64,000 nt of DNA from Rubrobacter xylanophilus (GTDB taxonomy: Bacteria; Actinomycetota; Rubrobacteria; Rubrobacterales; Rubrobacteraceae), in contig NZ_AP019791.1 in assembly GCF_007164525.1 (NCBI RefSeq), forward strand, positions 2,219,501 to 2,283,500. The letters are read 5' to 3'. The position numbers and the translations under genes are program-made. The notes under the pieces were generated by a model. The model worked only from the letters and a program-made list of their open reading frames with translations. It was not told the DNA's origin and made no database searches. Of the stretch, positions 45,343 through 54,805 are shown piece after piece (the first letter of the stretch is position 1; every line of letters starts with the position of its first letter).

Positions 45343-46311
45343 CTAAAGCCACCCGCGACGCCTGAAGAGCGTGTAGAGCACGCCGGAGACGCCGAGCATC
45401 AGCGCCAGGGCGAACGGGTAGCCCAAAGGCCAGTGCAGCTCCGGCATCCGGTCGAAGTTCATCCCGTAGATCCCGGCTATCACCGTGGGGGCGAAGAGGA
45501 TGGCGGCCCAGGCGCTGATCTTCTTGACCTCGTCGTTCTGCTCCACGCTGACCAGCGTGAGGTTCACGTTGAGGATGTTGGAGATCAGCTCCCTGAAGCC
45601 CTCTATCTGCTCGTTGGTCCGGAGGGCATGGTCGTGGACGTCGCGCATGTAGCGCTTGAGCTCCACGTCCAGCGGCGGTCCCCCATCCGAGAGCATCCGC
45701 TCCAGCACCCCCGCCAGCGGCCGGGTGGCCCGGTGGAACTCCACCACCTCGCGGGAGAGCTCGTAGATCCGACGGGAGACGTGCGGGCTGCCGCCGAAGA
45801 CCTCGGTCTCTATCTCGTCGATGTCGTTCTCCAGGCCGTCGACCACCGGCCCGTAGTCGTCGACCACCCGGTCCATGATGGCGTAGAGGATGGAGGCCGG
45901 CCCCCGGCGCAGCAGCTCCGGGTCCCCCTCCAGCCGCTCGCGCACCCCCCGCAGGGCGGAGGCCTCGCCGTGGCGGACGGTGACCACGAAGTCCTCGCCG
46001 ACGAAGACGTGGATCTCACCGAACTCCACGGTCTCGGTCTCGTCCACGTAGCGGGCGGTCTTGAGCACCACGAAGTAGGTGTCGCCGTACTTCTCGAGCT
46101 TGGGCCGCTGGTGGGCGTGCACGGCGTCCTCGACCGCCAGCGGGTGCAGCCCGAACTCCCCCGCCACGGAGGAGAACTCCTCCTCGTCGGGCTCGTAGAG
46201 CCCGATCCAGGCCATCCCTCCCTTGCGGCGGCAGGCGCCATAGGTGTCCTCGACCGAGCCGGGCACCTCCGCCCGCCTTCCTTCGACGTATATGGCCCGG
46301 TCCACGATCAT
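45343..46311 (-). CDS. corA: CorA-type Mg2+/Co2+ transporter
   Basis: A 322-residue protein with a long soluble N-terminal funnel domain and two C-terminal spans. The signature GIYGMNFDRMPEL contains the GMN selectivity loop, followed by a second span and a basic end (FRRRGWL). The ATG overlaps the stop of the upstream alcohol dehydrogenase (ATGA). Length and motif order are normal for the family. Confidence 0.92.
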   Translation of the reverse strand: MIVDRAIYVEGRRAEVPGSVEDTYGACRRKGGMAWIGLYEPDEEEFSSVAGEFGLHPLAVEDAVHAHQRPKLEKYGDTYFVVLKTARYVDETETVEFGEIHVFVGEDFVVTVRHGEASALRGVRERLEGDPELLRRGPASILYAIMDRVVDDYGPVVDGLENDIDEIETEVFGGSPHVSRRIYELSREVVEFHRATRPLAGVLERMLSDGGPPLDVELKRYMRDVHDHALRTNEQIEGFRELISNILNVNLTLVSVEQNDEVKKISAWAAILFAPTVIAGIYGMNFDRMPELHWPLGYPFALALMLGVSGVLYTLFRRRGWL

Positions 46312-47351
46312 GCGCCAAATGATATCCCGTCCCCGGCGGGCGGGAAGCGCACCGCCGGTGTCTGCTGCGCGACCAGCACGGCCGACCCGGTGAGCCTCCC
46401 CGACCGCAGGTCGTCCAGCGCCTCGTTGGCCCTCTCGAGGGGGTAGGGTCTGACCTCGGTGCGCACCGGAACCTCCGGGGCCAGCGCGAGGAACTCCTCG
46501 CCGTCCCGCCGGGTGAGGTTGGCGACCGAGCGCAGTTGACGCTCGCCCCACAGAAGCTCGTACGGGAAGGAGGGGATGTCGCTCATGTGGATGCCCGCGC
46601 AGACCACCACCCCGCCCCGGGCCACCGCCCGCAGCGCGAGCGGCACGAGCGCCCCCACGGGGGCGAAGACGATCGCGGCGTCGAGCTCCTCCGGGGGCCG
46701 CCGCCCCGATCCCCCCGCCCACTCGGCCCCGAGCCTCCGGGCGAAGCTCTGGGCCGCCTCGTCGCCGTCCCGGGTGAAGGCGAAGACGCGCCGCCCCTGA
46801 TGCCGGGCGACCTGGGTGACGATGTGGGCCGACGAACCGAAACCGTAGAGCCCGAGCCGCTCGGCGTCGCCCGCCATCCTGAGCGCCCGGTAGCCGATGA
46901 GCCCCGCGCAAAGAAGCGGCGCGGCCTGCAGGTCCGGATACCCCTCGGGCACCGGGAAGCAGAACCGGGCGTCGGCGACGGTGTACTCGGCGAAGCCGCC
47001 GTCGAGCTGGTAGCCGGTGAAGCGCGCCTCGCCGCAGAGGTTCTCCCGCCCCGTGCGGCAGTAGCGGCACCCGCCGCAGGTCCACCCCAGCCAGGGAACG
47101 CCGACCCGGTCGCCGCGGGAGAAGCGCTCCACCCCCTCACCGGTTCTCTCGACGACCCCGACGATCTGGTGTCCCGGGACGAGCGGAAGCTTCGGCTCCC
47201 TCAGCTCCCCGTCCACCACGTGCAGGTCGGTCCGGCAGACGCCGCAGGCCCGGACCCGGACGAGAACCTCCCCGGGCCCGGGAGTCGGGACGGGCAGCTC
47301 CTCCGGATGGAGCGGGCCGCCCGGCGTTCTCAACACCATCGCCCGCAACAC
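46308..47351 (-). CDS. zinc-dependent alcohol dehydrogenase
   Basis: A 347-residue medium-chain dehydrogenase. The catalytic Zn site includes CGVCRTDLH and GHQIVG, the structural Zn site has four Cys in [15 protein letters not shown], and the nucleotide-binding part has [13 protein letters not shown] in place of GxGxxG. GHQ rather than GHE is typical of one AdhA-like subgroup. It is divergent from an epimerase gene, and its stop overlaps corA. Confidence 0.88.
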   Translation of the reverse strand: MLRAMVLRTPGGPLHPEELPVPTPGPGEVLVRVRACGVCRTDLHVVDGELREPKLPLVPGHQIVGVVERTGEGVERFSRGDRVGVPWLGWTCGGCRYCRTGRENLCGEARFTGYQLDGGFAEYTVADARFCFPVPEGYPDLQAAPLLCAGLIGYRALRMAGDAERLGLYGFGSSAHIVTQVARHQGRRVFAFTRDGDEAAQSFARRLGAEWAGGSGRRPPEELDAAIVFAPVGALVPLALRAVARGGVVVCAGIHMSDIPSFPYELLWGERQLRSVANLTRRDGEEFLALAPEVPVRTEVRPYPLERANEALDDLRSGRLTGSAVLVAQQTPAVRFPPAGDGISFGA

Positions 47352-47369
47352 GACCTCCTTCCGGCGAGG

Positions 47370-47398
47370 ATTCTAGCAGCCGTCGGGCGTGCTAGAAT
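47370..47398. promoter_or_regulatory. 9-bp inverted repeat in divergent promoter region
   Basis: ATTCTAGCA and TGCTAGAAT are perfect complements 11 bp apart between the divergent alcohol dehydrogenase and epimerase genes. The right arm includes TAGAAT, a fair -10 box for the epimerase; the left arm could do the same on the other strand. It is either an operator or back-to-back -10 elements. Confidence 0.5.
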
Positions 47399-47484
47399 GC
47401 GCCGTTTGCGCGGGACGTTCGTCCCGCCCGGCGCGCAAAAGAAAACCACTCGGTGACACGACCGCGAAAAAGGAGCATGTCGGC

Positions 47485-48534
47485 ATGGAACAGCAGCGAG
47501 GGAAGGTGCTCATAACCGGGGGAGCAGGGTTTCTGGGGATAAACCTCGTCCGGCACCTGCTGAAGAAGGGCTACCAGGTGGCCTCGCTCGACATCGCGGA
47601 GTTCGACTACCCGGAGCGGGACAGGGTGGAGGTCATAAAGGGCGACATCCGCGACGCGGCGCTCGTGGAGCGGGCGGTGGAGGGCGCGGACTTCGTGGTG
47701 CACGCTGCGGCGGCGCTGCCGCTGTACAAGCCGGAGGACATCTACACCACTGACGTGGAGGGCACCCGCAACGTGCTGGAGGCGGCGCTGAAGCGCGGCG
47801 TCCGGCGGGTGGTGCACATCTCCTCCACGGCGGTCTACGGCATCCCGGACCACCACCCCATCTACGAGACCGACCGGCTGGAGGGGGTGGGTCCCTACGG
47901 GCAGGCCAAGATCCAGGCGGAGATGATCTGCCTGGAGTACCGGGCGAAGGGGCTGGTGGTCCCGATCCTGCGCCCCAAGTCGTTCGTGGGGCCGGAGCGC
48001 CTGGGGGTCTTCGCCCTGCTCTACGACTGGGCCCACACCGGGCACAACTTCCCGGTGCTGGGCAGTGGGAACAACCGCTACCAGCTGCTGGACGTGGAGG
48101 ATCTCTGCGAGGCTATAGAGCTGTGTCTGCGGCTGCCGGAGGAGCGGGTCAACGACACCTTCAACATCGGGGCGAAGGAGTTCTCCACCATAAAGGAGGA
48201 CTACCAGGCGGTGCTGGACGCCGCCGGCCACGGCAAGCGGGTGATCGGGTTCCCGGCCGCCCCGGCGATCTGGGCGCTGCGCATCCTGGACCGCCTGGGC
48301 CTCTCCCCCCTCTACAAGTGGGTCTACGAGACGGTCTCGAAGGACTCCTACGTCTCCATAGAGAAGGCTGAGCGGCAGCTGGGCTTCACGCCGAGGTACT
48401 CGAACAAAGAGGCGCTGCTCAGGAACTTCCGGTGGTACCTGGAGAACCTGGACCGGTTCCAGGACGCCTCGGGGGTCTCGCACCGGGTGCCGTGGAAGCA
48501 GGGTGCCATAGGGCTGCTGAAGAAGGTGTTCTGA
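47485..48534 (+). CDS. NAD-dependent epimerase/dehydratase family protein
   Basis: A 349-residue extended SDR protein. It has the Rossmann loop [12 protein letters not shown], catalytic SSTAVYG and the YGQAK (YxxxK) pair, so it should be active on a nucleotide sugar or similar substrate. The ATG at 47485 follows AAAAAGGAG; an in-frame extension to 47389 lies in the promoter region. It stands alone on the plus strand, divergent from alcohol dehydrogenase. Confidence 0.85.
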   Translation: MEQQRGKVLITGGAGFLGINLVRHLLKKGYQVASLDIAEFDYPERDRVEVIKGDIRDAALVERAVEGADFVVHAAAALPLYKPEDIYTTDVEGTRNVLEAALKRGVRRVVHISSTAVYGIPDHHPIYETDRLEGVGPYGQAKIQAEMICLEYRAKGLVVPILRPKSFVGPERLGVFALLYDWAHTGHNFPVLGSGNNRYQLLDVEDLCEAIELCLRLPEERVNDTFNIGAKEFSTIKEDYQAVLDAAGHGKRVIGFPAAPAIWALRILDRLGLSPLYKWVYETVSKDSYVSIEKAERQLGFTPRYSNKEALLRNFRWYLENLDRFQDASGVSHRVPWKQGAIGLLKKVF

Positions 48535-48622
48535 GCAGCCGGTGATCCGACCCGACCCCGAACCCGTATAACGGGATAGAGGGACGGGCCGGACACGCCT
48601 CAGTTGTTGCGCTTATCGCTCT

Positions 48623-49378
48623 TCAGCTGCTTTCACGCCAACCACCGGTCCGTCCCGGCCCTTTGCCGAGGGAGGCGGCGGCCGCCCGGTCGACGAGCCA
48701 GAGCGGCTCTCCATCCCCGGGCCGGATGAGCTTCGCCGGATACTGCCGGGGGTCCGCGGAGCCCTCCAGCACCTCGCGGAGCGCCTTCGCCTTGCCCCCG
48801 CCCGCGACCAGAAAGACGACGGCCCGGGCGGCGTTTATGACTGGCGGGGTGAGGGTGATGCGGACGGTGCCGAGCCTCTCGACGGGGTTGGCGACCACCA
48901 GGCGCTCCGTCTCGCCGAGGGCCCTGGTGTGGGGAAAGAGGCTTGCGGTGTGCCCGTCCTCCCCGAGGCCCAGCAGGATGAGGTCGAAGCGCGGCACCTC
49001 CTCCCCGGCGAAGAAGCTCCTCAGTTCCTCCTCGTAGCGACGCGCGGCCTCTTCGGGGGCTAGTTCCCCGCGTATCCGGTGGACGCTCCCGGCCGGAACG
49101 CAGGAGAGCAGGGCCTCCCGGGCCATCCGGTAGTTCGAGTCGGCGTGGTCGGGCGGGACGGGCCGTTCGTCCCCGAAGAAGAAGTGGACCCGTCCCCAAT
49201 CCACCTCGTCCACGTAATCCCGGGCGAGCAGTTCGTAGGCGGCTCTCGGGGTGGAGCCGCCGGCGAGTGCCACGGCGAACCGCCCGCGCTCCCGGATGGC
49301 TCTGGCGGCCCGCGCGGCGAACTCCCGGGCGGCGGCGGCCGCGAGCCTGGCGGGGTCCTCGAGAACGCGCAGCGTCAA
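48623..49378 (-). CDS. pgl: 6-phosphogluconolactonase
   Basis: A 251-residue DevB-type lactonase that hydrolyses 6-phosphogluconolactone. LAGGSTPRAAYELLA, FFFGDERPVPPDHADSNYRM and LLGLGEDGHTASLFPHT are the three family motifs. Its ATG overlaps the opcA stop (ATGA). Last gene of the pentose phosphate operon. Confidence 0.93.
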   Translation of the reverse strand: MTLRVLEDPARLAAAAAREFAARAARAIRERGRFAVALAGGSTPRAAYELLARDYVDEVDWGRVHFFFGDERPVPPDHADSNYRMAREALLSCVPAGSVHRIRGELAPEEAARRYEEELRSFFAGEEVPRFDLILLGLGEDGHTASLFPHTRALGETERLVVANPVERLGTVRITLTPPVINAARAVVFLVAGGGKAKALREVLEGSADPRQYPAKLIRPGDGEPLWLVDRAAAASLGKGPGRTGGWRESS

Positions 49379-50442
49379 GCCACCACCTCCGCCGCGGCGC
49401 GCAACGCCCGCTCGTAGGCCTCGTCGCGGCCCCGGCAGCGGAGCTCCTCGGCCAGCATCGCGCTCATGTCGAAGCGGCCGATGTACGCCACGCTCTCCCC
49501 CACTACCTCACCTCCTCGCGAGACGGTCGCCCGGGCTTCCGGGTGCTCCAGGCTGCGCGAGACGCAGAACTCGCAGTCCGCCGAGCGCAGGATCACCCGG
49601 GCGAGCCTGGCGGCCGGGGTTGCGGGCTGCATGCGGAGCCTCACCTCTCCCGGGGGTCCGGAGAAGCGCAGCTCGCGCGCGGGGGGTGGGCCGGAGGCCG
49701 CCTCGAGCCTCCAGCCGAGAGAGGAGGCCAGCCAGCCGGCCAGCAGCAGCGCCCGGCACTCGCCGTCGGGGGCGTGGTGGATCTCCACCTCCCCTATCCC
49801 GGCCAGCTCTCCGGCGAGCTGCGGGGCGGCGAACATCTCGGAGATCAGGGCGCGCCAGGGCGTGAGCGTCGCCCACTGCAGGTCACCCGCCGGCGGGAGG
49901 TCCTCCCGGGAGAGGACCCCCACCGCGGCTGCGAAGGCGCGGCCGCAGCCACCCCAGGAGGAGGAGTCCAGGATCAGGCGGTCCGCCAGCCGGGCGAGCG
50001 GGACGAACTCCGGAGAGCCGGGAGAGAAGCTCCCGGTGTAGAAGAGGAAGACCGGCAGGTCCGGGATCAGGAGCGGCCCGGCGATGCTCTCCAGGTGCCG
50101 GGCGGGCGGGCCCTCGGCGTGGATGGTGATCTGCTCGGCGCAGACCTGGGTTCCGCCGCCGCGGGGGGTGCAGAAGGCCGAGAGCCGCACGTCCATGCGT
50201 TCGGGTCCTTCGGGATCGGAGATCAGGAGCACCGTCCGGGAGGGATGCTCGCCGGCGAGCCGGGAGACGGCCTCCGCCACCTGCGGCGCGGTCTCCTCGC
50301 CGGTCACCGCCACGAGGTTGAGGACGCTGGCCCGCAGGCCGAGCTGCCCGTCCTCCCCCATCCTCAGGCGGGCCAGCTCCCGCTCGACCTCCTCGACGCT
50401 CATCCAGCCCCCGCCCTCCGCGCGGCGCAGCTCCCCGATCAC
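49375..50442 (-). CDS. opcA: glucose-6-phosphate dehydrogenase assembly protein OpcA
   Basis: A 355-residue OpcA-family protein, which activates or assembles Zwf in actinobacteria and cyanobacteria. Recognisable parts are VLNLVAVTGEE, HPSRTVLLISDPEG, LLIPDLPVFLFYTG and ILDSSSWGG. The GTG start overlaps the zwf stop (GTGA), with GGGAGGAGG upstream. The position between zwf and pgl is the classical one. Confidence 0.9.
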   Translation of the reverse strand: MIGELRRAEGGGWMSVEEVERELARLRMGEDGQLGLRASVLNLVAVTGEETAPQVAEAVSRLAGEHPSRTVLLISDPEGPERMDVRLSAFCTPRGGGTQVCAEQITIHAEGPPARHLESIAGPLLIPDLPVFLFYTGSFSPGSPEFVPLARLADRLILDSSSWGGCGRAFAAAVGVLSREDLPPAGDLQWATLTPWRALISEMFAAPQLAGELAGIGEVEIHHAPDGECRALLLAGWLASSLGWRLEAASGPPPARELRFSGPPGEVRLRMQPATPAARLARVILRSADCEFCVSRSLEHPEARATVSRGGEVVGESVAYIGRFDMSAMLAEELRCRGRDEAYERALRAAAEVVA

Positions 50443-51968
50443 GGCCTCCGCCACCTCCTCCCGTCGCGCCGCAGCAGCTCTTCGGCCTCCTCGGGTCCCC
50501 AGGAACCCGCCGGGTAGGCGGGGACGTCCCGGGCCTCCGACCAGGCGCGCAGCACGGGGTCCAGGATGGACCAGGCGGCCTCCGCCTCGTCCGCCCGGAT
50601 GAACAGCGTCGCATCCCCGAGCATCAGGTCCAGCAGCAGCCGCTGGTAGGCCTCGGGCACCTCCTCCAGAAAGGCGGTCCCGTAGAGCAGATCCATGTTC
50701 ACCGAGCCGACCTCGAACCCGGCGCCCGGGATCTTGGCCCCGATCTTCAGCGAGATTCCCTCCTCGGGCTGGATGCGGATCACGAGCACGTTGGGCTCGG
50801 CACCTGCGGCGCGGGCGAAGGGGGTGTGCGGGGTGGGCTTGAAGCGTATGGCGATCTCGGTGACCTTCTTGGGCAGCCGCTTGCCGGTGCGCACGTAGAA
50901 GGGCACCCCGGCCCACCGCCAGTTGTCTATGTAGAGCTTGAGGGCGGCGTAGGTCTCGGTGGTGGAGTCGGGGGACACCCCCTCCTCCTCCCGGTAACCG
51001 GCCACCTCCTCGCCCCAGATCCAGCCCCGCCCGTACTGCCCCCGCACCGCCACCTCCTCAACCCGCTCCTCCGGCAAGGGCCGGACGGCGCTGAGCACCT
51101 TGACCTTCTCATCGCGCACCGGCTCGGCGTCGAAGGCCACCGGCGGCTCCATGGCGGTGAGGCACAGCAGCTGCATCATGTGGTTCTGCACGATGTCCCT
51201 GAGGGCACCGGCCTCCTCGTAGAAGGCCCCCCGGCCCTCTATCCCGATATCCTCGGCGACGGTGATCTGGACGTGGTCCACGTAGTGCTGGTTCCACACG
51301 GGCTCGAAGATCCCGTTGGCGAAACGCAGCGCCAGGATGTTCTGTACGGTCTCCTTGCCGAGGTAGTGGTCTATGCGGTAGATCTGGTCCTCCCGGAAGT
51401 GCCGCAGGAGGTCGGCGTTGAGCCGCCGGGCGCTCTCGAGATCGCGCCCGAAGGGCTTCTCGACCACGAGCCGTACGTAGGAGCCGTCCTCTTCCCGGCT
51501 CAGCCCGGCCTCCCCGAGCCGCCCGACGGTGGGCGCGAAGAGCGAGGGCGAGGAGGCGAGGTAGAAGATGCGATTGCCGCCGGTCCCCCGCTCGGCGTCG
51601 AGCCGTTTGAGGAAGTCCCGGAGCTCCTCGTAGGTCTCCGGCAGCCGGGAGTCGCCGGGGAGGTAGAAGAGGCTGCGGGAGAAGCTCTCCCACACCTCCT
51701 CGCTGAAGTTTTGCGGGCGGTGGCGCTCGAGGGAGCCGCGCAGCCGCTCCCGGAACTGCTCGTGGCTCATCTTCGTGCGCGAGACGCCCACCACGGCGAA
51801 GCCCATGGGCAGTCTCCGGGCGGCGGCCAGGTCGTAGAGCGCCGGGACGAGCTTGCGGGCGGTAAGGTCGCCCGAGGCCCCGAAGATGACCATCGCGGCC
51901 GGCTCGGGCGGGCGCGGGACGCGCCGCTCGTCGGCCAGCGCGTCCCGCAGGTCCTCCCGGACGCTCAT
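50439..51968 (-). CDS. zwf: glucose-6-phosphate 1-dehydrogenase
   Basis: A 509-residue enzyme for the first step of the oxidative pentose phosphate pathway. FGASGDLTARKLVPALY binds NADP, RIDHYLGKETVQN is the substrate-binding active site, and EKPFGRDLESA is also conserved. The ATG overlaps the gnd stop (ATGA). Confidence 0.96.
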   Translation of the reverse strand: MSVREDLRDALADERRVPRPPEPAAMVIFGASGDLTARKLVPALYDLAAARRLPMGFAVVGVSRTKMSHEQFRERLRGSLERHRPQNFSEEVWESFSRSLFYLPGDSRLPETYEELRDFLKRLDAERGTGGNRIFYLASSPSLFAPTVGRLGEAGLSREEDGSYVRLVVEKPFGRDLESARRLNADLLRHFREDQIYRIDHYLGKETVQNILALRFANGIFEPVWNQHYVDHVQITVAEDIGIEGRGAFYEEAGALRDIVQNHMMQLLCLTAMEPPVAFDAEPVRDEKVKVLSAVRPLPEERVEEVAVRGQYGRGWIWGEEVAGYREEEGVSPDSTTETYAALKLYIDNWRWAGVPFYVRTGKRLPKKVTEIAIRFKPTPHTPFARAAGAEPNVLVIRIQPEEGISLKIGAKIPGAGFEVGSVNMDLLYGTAFLEEVPEAYQRLLLDLMLGDATLFIRADEAEAAWSILDPVLRAWSEARDVPAYPAGSWGPEEAEELLRRDGRRWRRP

Positions 51969-52882
51969 CCCCCGCCGCCCGGCCCGGCCTCCTTCACGGC
52001 GTGACCGCCGAACTCGCGGCGCAGCGCGGCGATCACCTTCATCGCGAAGGAGTCCTCCTGCCGCGAGGCGAACCGGGCGAAGAGCGCCCCGGCGATGGCG
52101 TTGGCGGGTACGTCCTCCTCGATGGCCTCGAGCACCGTCCACCGGCCCTCTCCGGAGTCCTCGACGTACCCCCGGATGCTCTCCAGATCGGCGTCCTTCT
52201 CGAAGGCCCGCTCGGCGAGCTCCAGAAGCCAGCTGCGCACCACGCTGCCGTGGTTCCACAGGCTGGAGAGGGCCCGCAGGTCGTAGCCGTAGGGGCTCTT
52301 CTTGAGGATCTCGAAGCCCTCGGCGTAGGCCTGGAGCATGGCGTACTCGACCCCGTTGTGCACCATCTTGGCGAAGTGTCCGGCCCCGGCCTCCCCCAGG
52401 TAGGCGTAGCCGTCGGGCGGGGCGAGGGTCCTGAGCGCGGGCTCGACGTGCTCGAAGGCGCTCCGGTCGCCCCCGACCATCAGGCAGTAGCCGACCTCGA
52501 GCCCCCAGATGCCGCCGGAGGTGCCGGCGTCCAGGAAACGCAGCCCCCTCTCACGCAGTGCCGCCGCCCGGCGCACCGAGTCCCTGAAGTACGAGTTGCC
52601 GCCGTCGATGAGGATGTCCCCCTCCTGCGCGAGCTCGGCGAAGCCCATGAGGGTCTTCTCGGTGGGATCTCCGGCGGGCACCATGCTCCAGACGACCCGC
52701 GGGGGCTCGAGCTTCTCTATCATCTCCTGCATGGAGTAGGCGCCCTCGGCGCCCTCCCCGACCGCCTCGTCCACCGGCCCCGGCGAGCGGTTGCCGGCGA
52801 CGACCCGGTGCTCCCCGCTCCGGAGGAGCCGGCGCACCATGTTGGCGCCCATCCTCCCGAGCCCGTAGATGCCTATCTCCAT
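51965..52882 (-). CDS. gnd: 6-phosphogluconate dehydrogenase, short decarboxylating type
   Basis: A 305-residue enzyme of the short GntZ/YqeC-like class (about 300 rather than 470 residues). It has GLGRMGANMVRRLL for the coenzyme, DGGNSYFRDS and DAGTSGGIWGLE for substrate, and HFAKMVHNGVEY with the catalytic Lys. The short form often prefers NAD over NADP; this cannot be read from the sequence. It lies 16 bp after transketolase. Confidence 0.93.
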   Translation of the reverse strand: MEIGIYGLGRMGANMVRRLLRSGEHRVVAGNRSPGPVDEAVGEGAEGAYSMQEMIEKLEPPRVVWSMVPAGDPTEKTLMGFAELAQEGDILIDGGNSYFRDSVRRAAALRERGLRFLDAGTSGGIWGLEVGYCLMVGGDRSAFEHVEPALRTLAPPDGYAYLGEAGAGHFAKMVHNGVEYAMLQAYAEGFEILKKSPYGYDLRALSSLWNHGSVVRSWLLELAERAFEKDADLESIRGYVEDSGEGRWTVLEAIEEDVPANAIAGALFARFASRQEDSFAMKVIAALRREFGGHAVKEAGPGGGG

Positions 52883-52898
52883 CCCGAGACCTCCTCCG

Positions 52899-54779
52899 CT
52901 ACGCCCGGCCGTCGAGCAGGGAACGCACGGCCTCGGCTATGTCGCCGAAGCCGATCCCCGCGGCGTCCAAGAGCTCCTGCGGCTTGCCGGAGCCCGGCAT
53001 GCCGCTCACCGCCAGGTGCCTGAGCTCGAGGCCGTCGAGGGCCCCGTTCTCGGCGAAGGCGGAGAGGACCGCCTCGCCCAGCCCCCCCTCCGGCCAGTGG
53101 TCCTCGACGACGACCACCCGGCCCGCGGTCTCGCGGGCGCAGGAGAGGAGGGTCTGCGCGTCGATGGGCTTCACCGAGTAGGCGTCGACGACGCGGATCC
53201 TCACGCCCTCCTTCTCCAGCTCCCCGGCGGCCCACAGCGCCTGGTGGACGGTGATGCCCGCGGCGACCACCGTCACCGCGTCCTCCCCCGAGGAGCGGAC
53301 CACCTTGCTGCCGCCCACCGGAAACTCCTCGTCGGCGGGGTAGATCACGGGTGTCGAGTCGCGGGTTGTCCTGAGGAAGCTTATGCCCTCGAGCCCGGCC
53401 ATCTCCCGCACCAGCTTCACCGTCTGGTTGGCGTCGCAGGGGTACAGGACGGTCGAGCCGTGCAGCGAGCGCATCATCGCCAGGTCCTCTAGCCCCATCT
53501 GGGAGGGGCCGTCCGGGCCGATGGAGACCCCGGCGTGCGAGCCGCACAGCCGCAGGTTCGCCCCGGAGATGGCGGCCATCCGGATGAAGTCGTGGGCCCG
53601 GGTGAGGAAGGCGGCGAAGCTGGAGGCGAAGGGCACGTAGCCGCGCACGCTCATCCCGACGGCTGTGGCGACCATCTGCTGCTCGGCGATGAACATCTCG
53701 AAGTACCGCTCCGGGTGGGCCTCGGCGAACTTCTGCGCCCGGGTGGAGTCGCTGACCTCGCCGTCCATGACCACCACGTCCTCCCGGGCGGCGCCGAGCG
53801 CCTTGAGCCCCTCGCCGTAGGCGGTGCGGGTGGCCTCGGAGTCGCCGACCTCCCAGCGCCTGGGCTCGTACTCCCCGACGAAGCCGCGCCTTACGGGGAG
53901 CTCCGGGCGGCGCTCCGGTCTTGCGACCTCGACGGTTATGCCGCGCTCGCCGCCGAGCTCCTCTATGGCCTGCTCCGCCTGCTCGGGGGGGACCGGCTTG
54001 CCGTGCTTGCCGAGCCGGTCCTCGAGGAAGGAGACCCCGCGCCCCTTCCTGGTCCGGGCGATCACCAGCACCGGCCGCTCCTGCTCGAGCGCCTCGGCGT
54101 AGGCCCGGTCGATCTCCTCCACGTCGTGGCCGTCGATCTGGATGGCGTGCCAGCCGAAGGCCCGGGCCCGTCCGGCGTAGGCCTCGCCGTTCCAGCCGTC
54201 CATGGTCTCGCGGGTCTGGCCGAGCCGGTTCATGTCCAGGATGGCGACGAGGTTGTCCAGCCCGTAGTGGGCGGCGTGCTGGAAAGCCTCCCACATCGAG
54301 CCCTCGGCCATCTCGGAGTCCCCGCAGAGCACCCACACGCGGTAGGGCAGCCGGTCGAGGTACTTGCCGGCGAGCGCGAGCCCCACCCCGATGGGCAGCC
54401 CCTGCCCGAGCGAACCGGTTGCGACGTCCACCCACCGGATGGCGGGGGTCGGGTGGCCCTGGAAGGGGCTTCCGAACTTGCGGAAGGAGAGCAGCTCCTC
54501 GTCCGTTATCGCTCCGGCCGCCTTGTACATGGAGTAGAGCAGCGGCGAGGCGTGCCCCTTGGAGAAGACGAGCCGGTCGTTGAGGGGGTTCTCCGGGTCG
54601 TCGAAGTCGTAGCGGAGGTAGCGCCCCATGAGGACGGCCATGAGATCCGCCGCGGACATCGAGGAGGTGGGGTGCCCGGACCCGGCGGTGGTGCTCGCGC
54701 GGATGGAGTCCACCCGCAGCTGCTGTGCGAGCTCGCGCAGGGCGGTCGCGTCCAAGGTCTTCTGGTTTACGTGCGCCAT
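52899..54779 (-). CDS. tkt: transketolase
   Basis: A 626-residue thiamine diphosphate enzyme of the non-oxidative branch. GSGHPTSSMSAADLM, the TPP motif GDSEMAEGSMWEAFQHAAHY, and FIAEQQMVATAVGMS with the catalytic Glu are clear. The ATG at 54779 follows GGAGGGAG; the long in-frame upstream region is a shadow of the transaldolase gene. It begins 26 bp after transaldolase. Confidence 0.95.
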   Translation of the reverse strand: MAHVNQKTLDATALRELAQQLRVDSIRASTTAGSGHPTSSMSAADLMAVLMGRYLRYDFDDPENPLNDRLVFSKGHASPLLYSMYKAAGAITDEELLSFRKFGSPFQGHPTPAIRWVDVATGSLGQGLPIGVGLALAGKYLDRLPYRVWVLCGDSEMAEGSMWEAFQHAAHYGLDNLVAILDMNRLGQTRETMDGWNGEAYAGRARAFGWHAIQIDGHDVEEIDRAYAEALEQERPVLVIARTRKGRGVSFLEDRLGKHGKPVPPEQAEQAIEELGGERGITVEVARPERRPELPVRRGFVGEYEPRRWEVGDSEATRTAYGEGLKALGAAREDVVVMDGEVSDSTRAQKFAEAHPERYFEMFIAEQQMVATAVGMSVRGYVPFASSFAAFLTRAHDFIRMAAISGANLRLCGSHAGVSIGPDGPSQMGLEDLAMMRSLHGSTVLYPCDANQTVKLVREMAGLEGISFLRTTRDSTPVIYPADEEFPVGGSKVVRSSGEDAVTVVAAGITVHQALWAAGELEKEGVRIRVVDAYSVKPIDAQTLLSCARETAGRVVVVEDHWPEGGLGEAVLSAFAENGALDGLELRHLAVSGMPGSGKPQELLDAAGIGFGDIAEAVRSLLDGRA

Positions 54780-54805
54780 CGTGCTGGAATCTCCCTCCTT
54801 CTCGC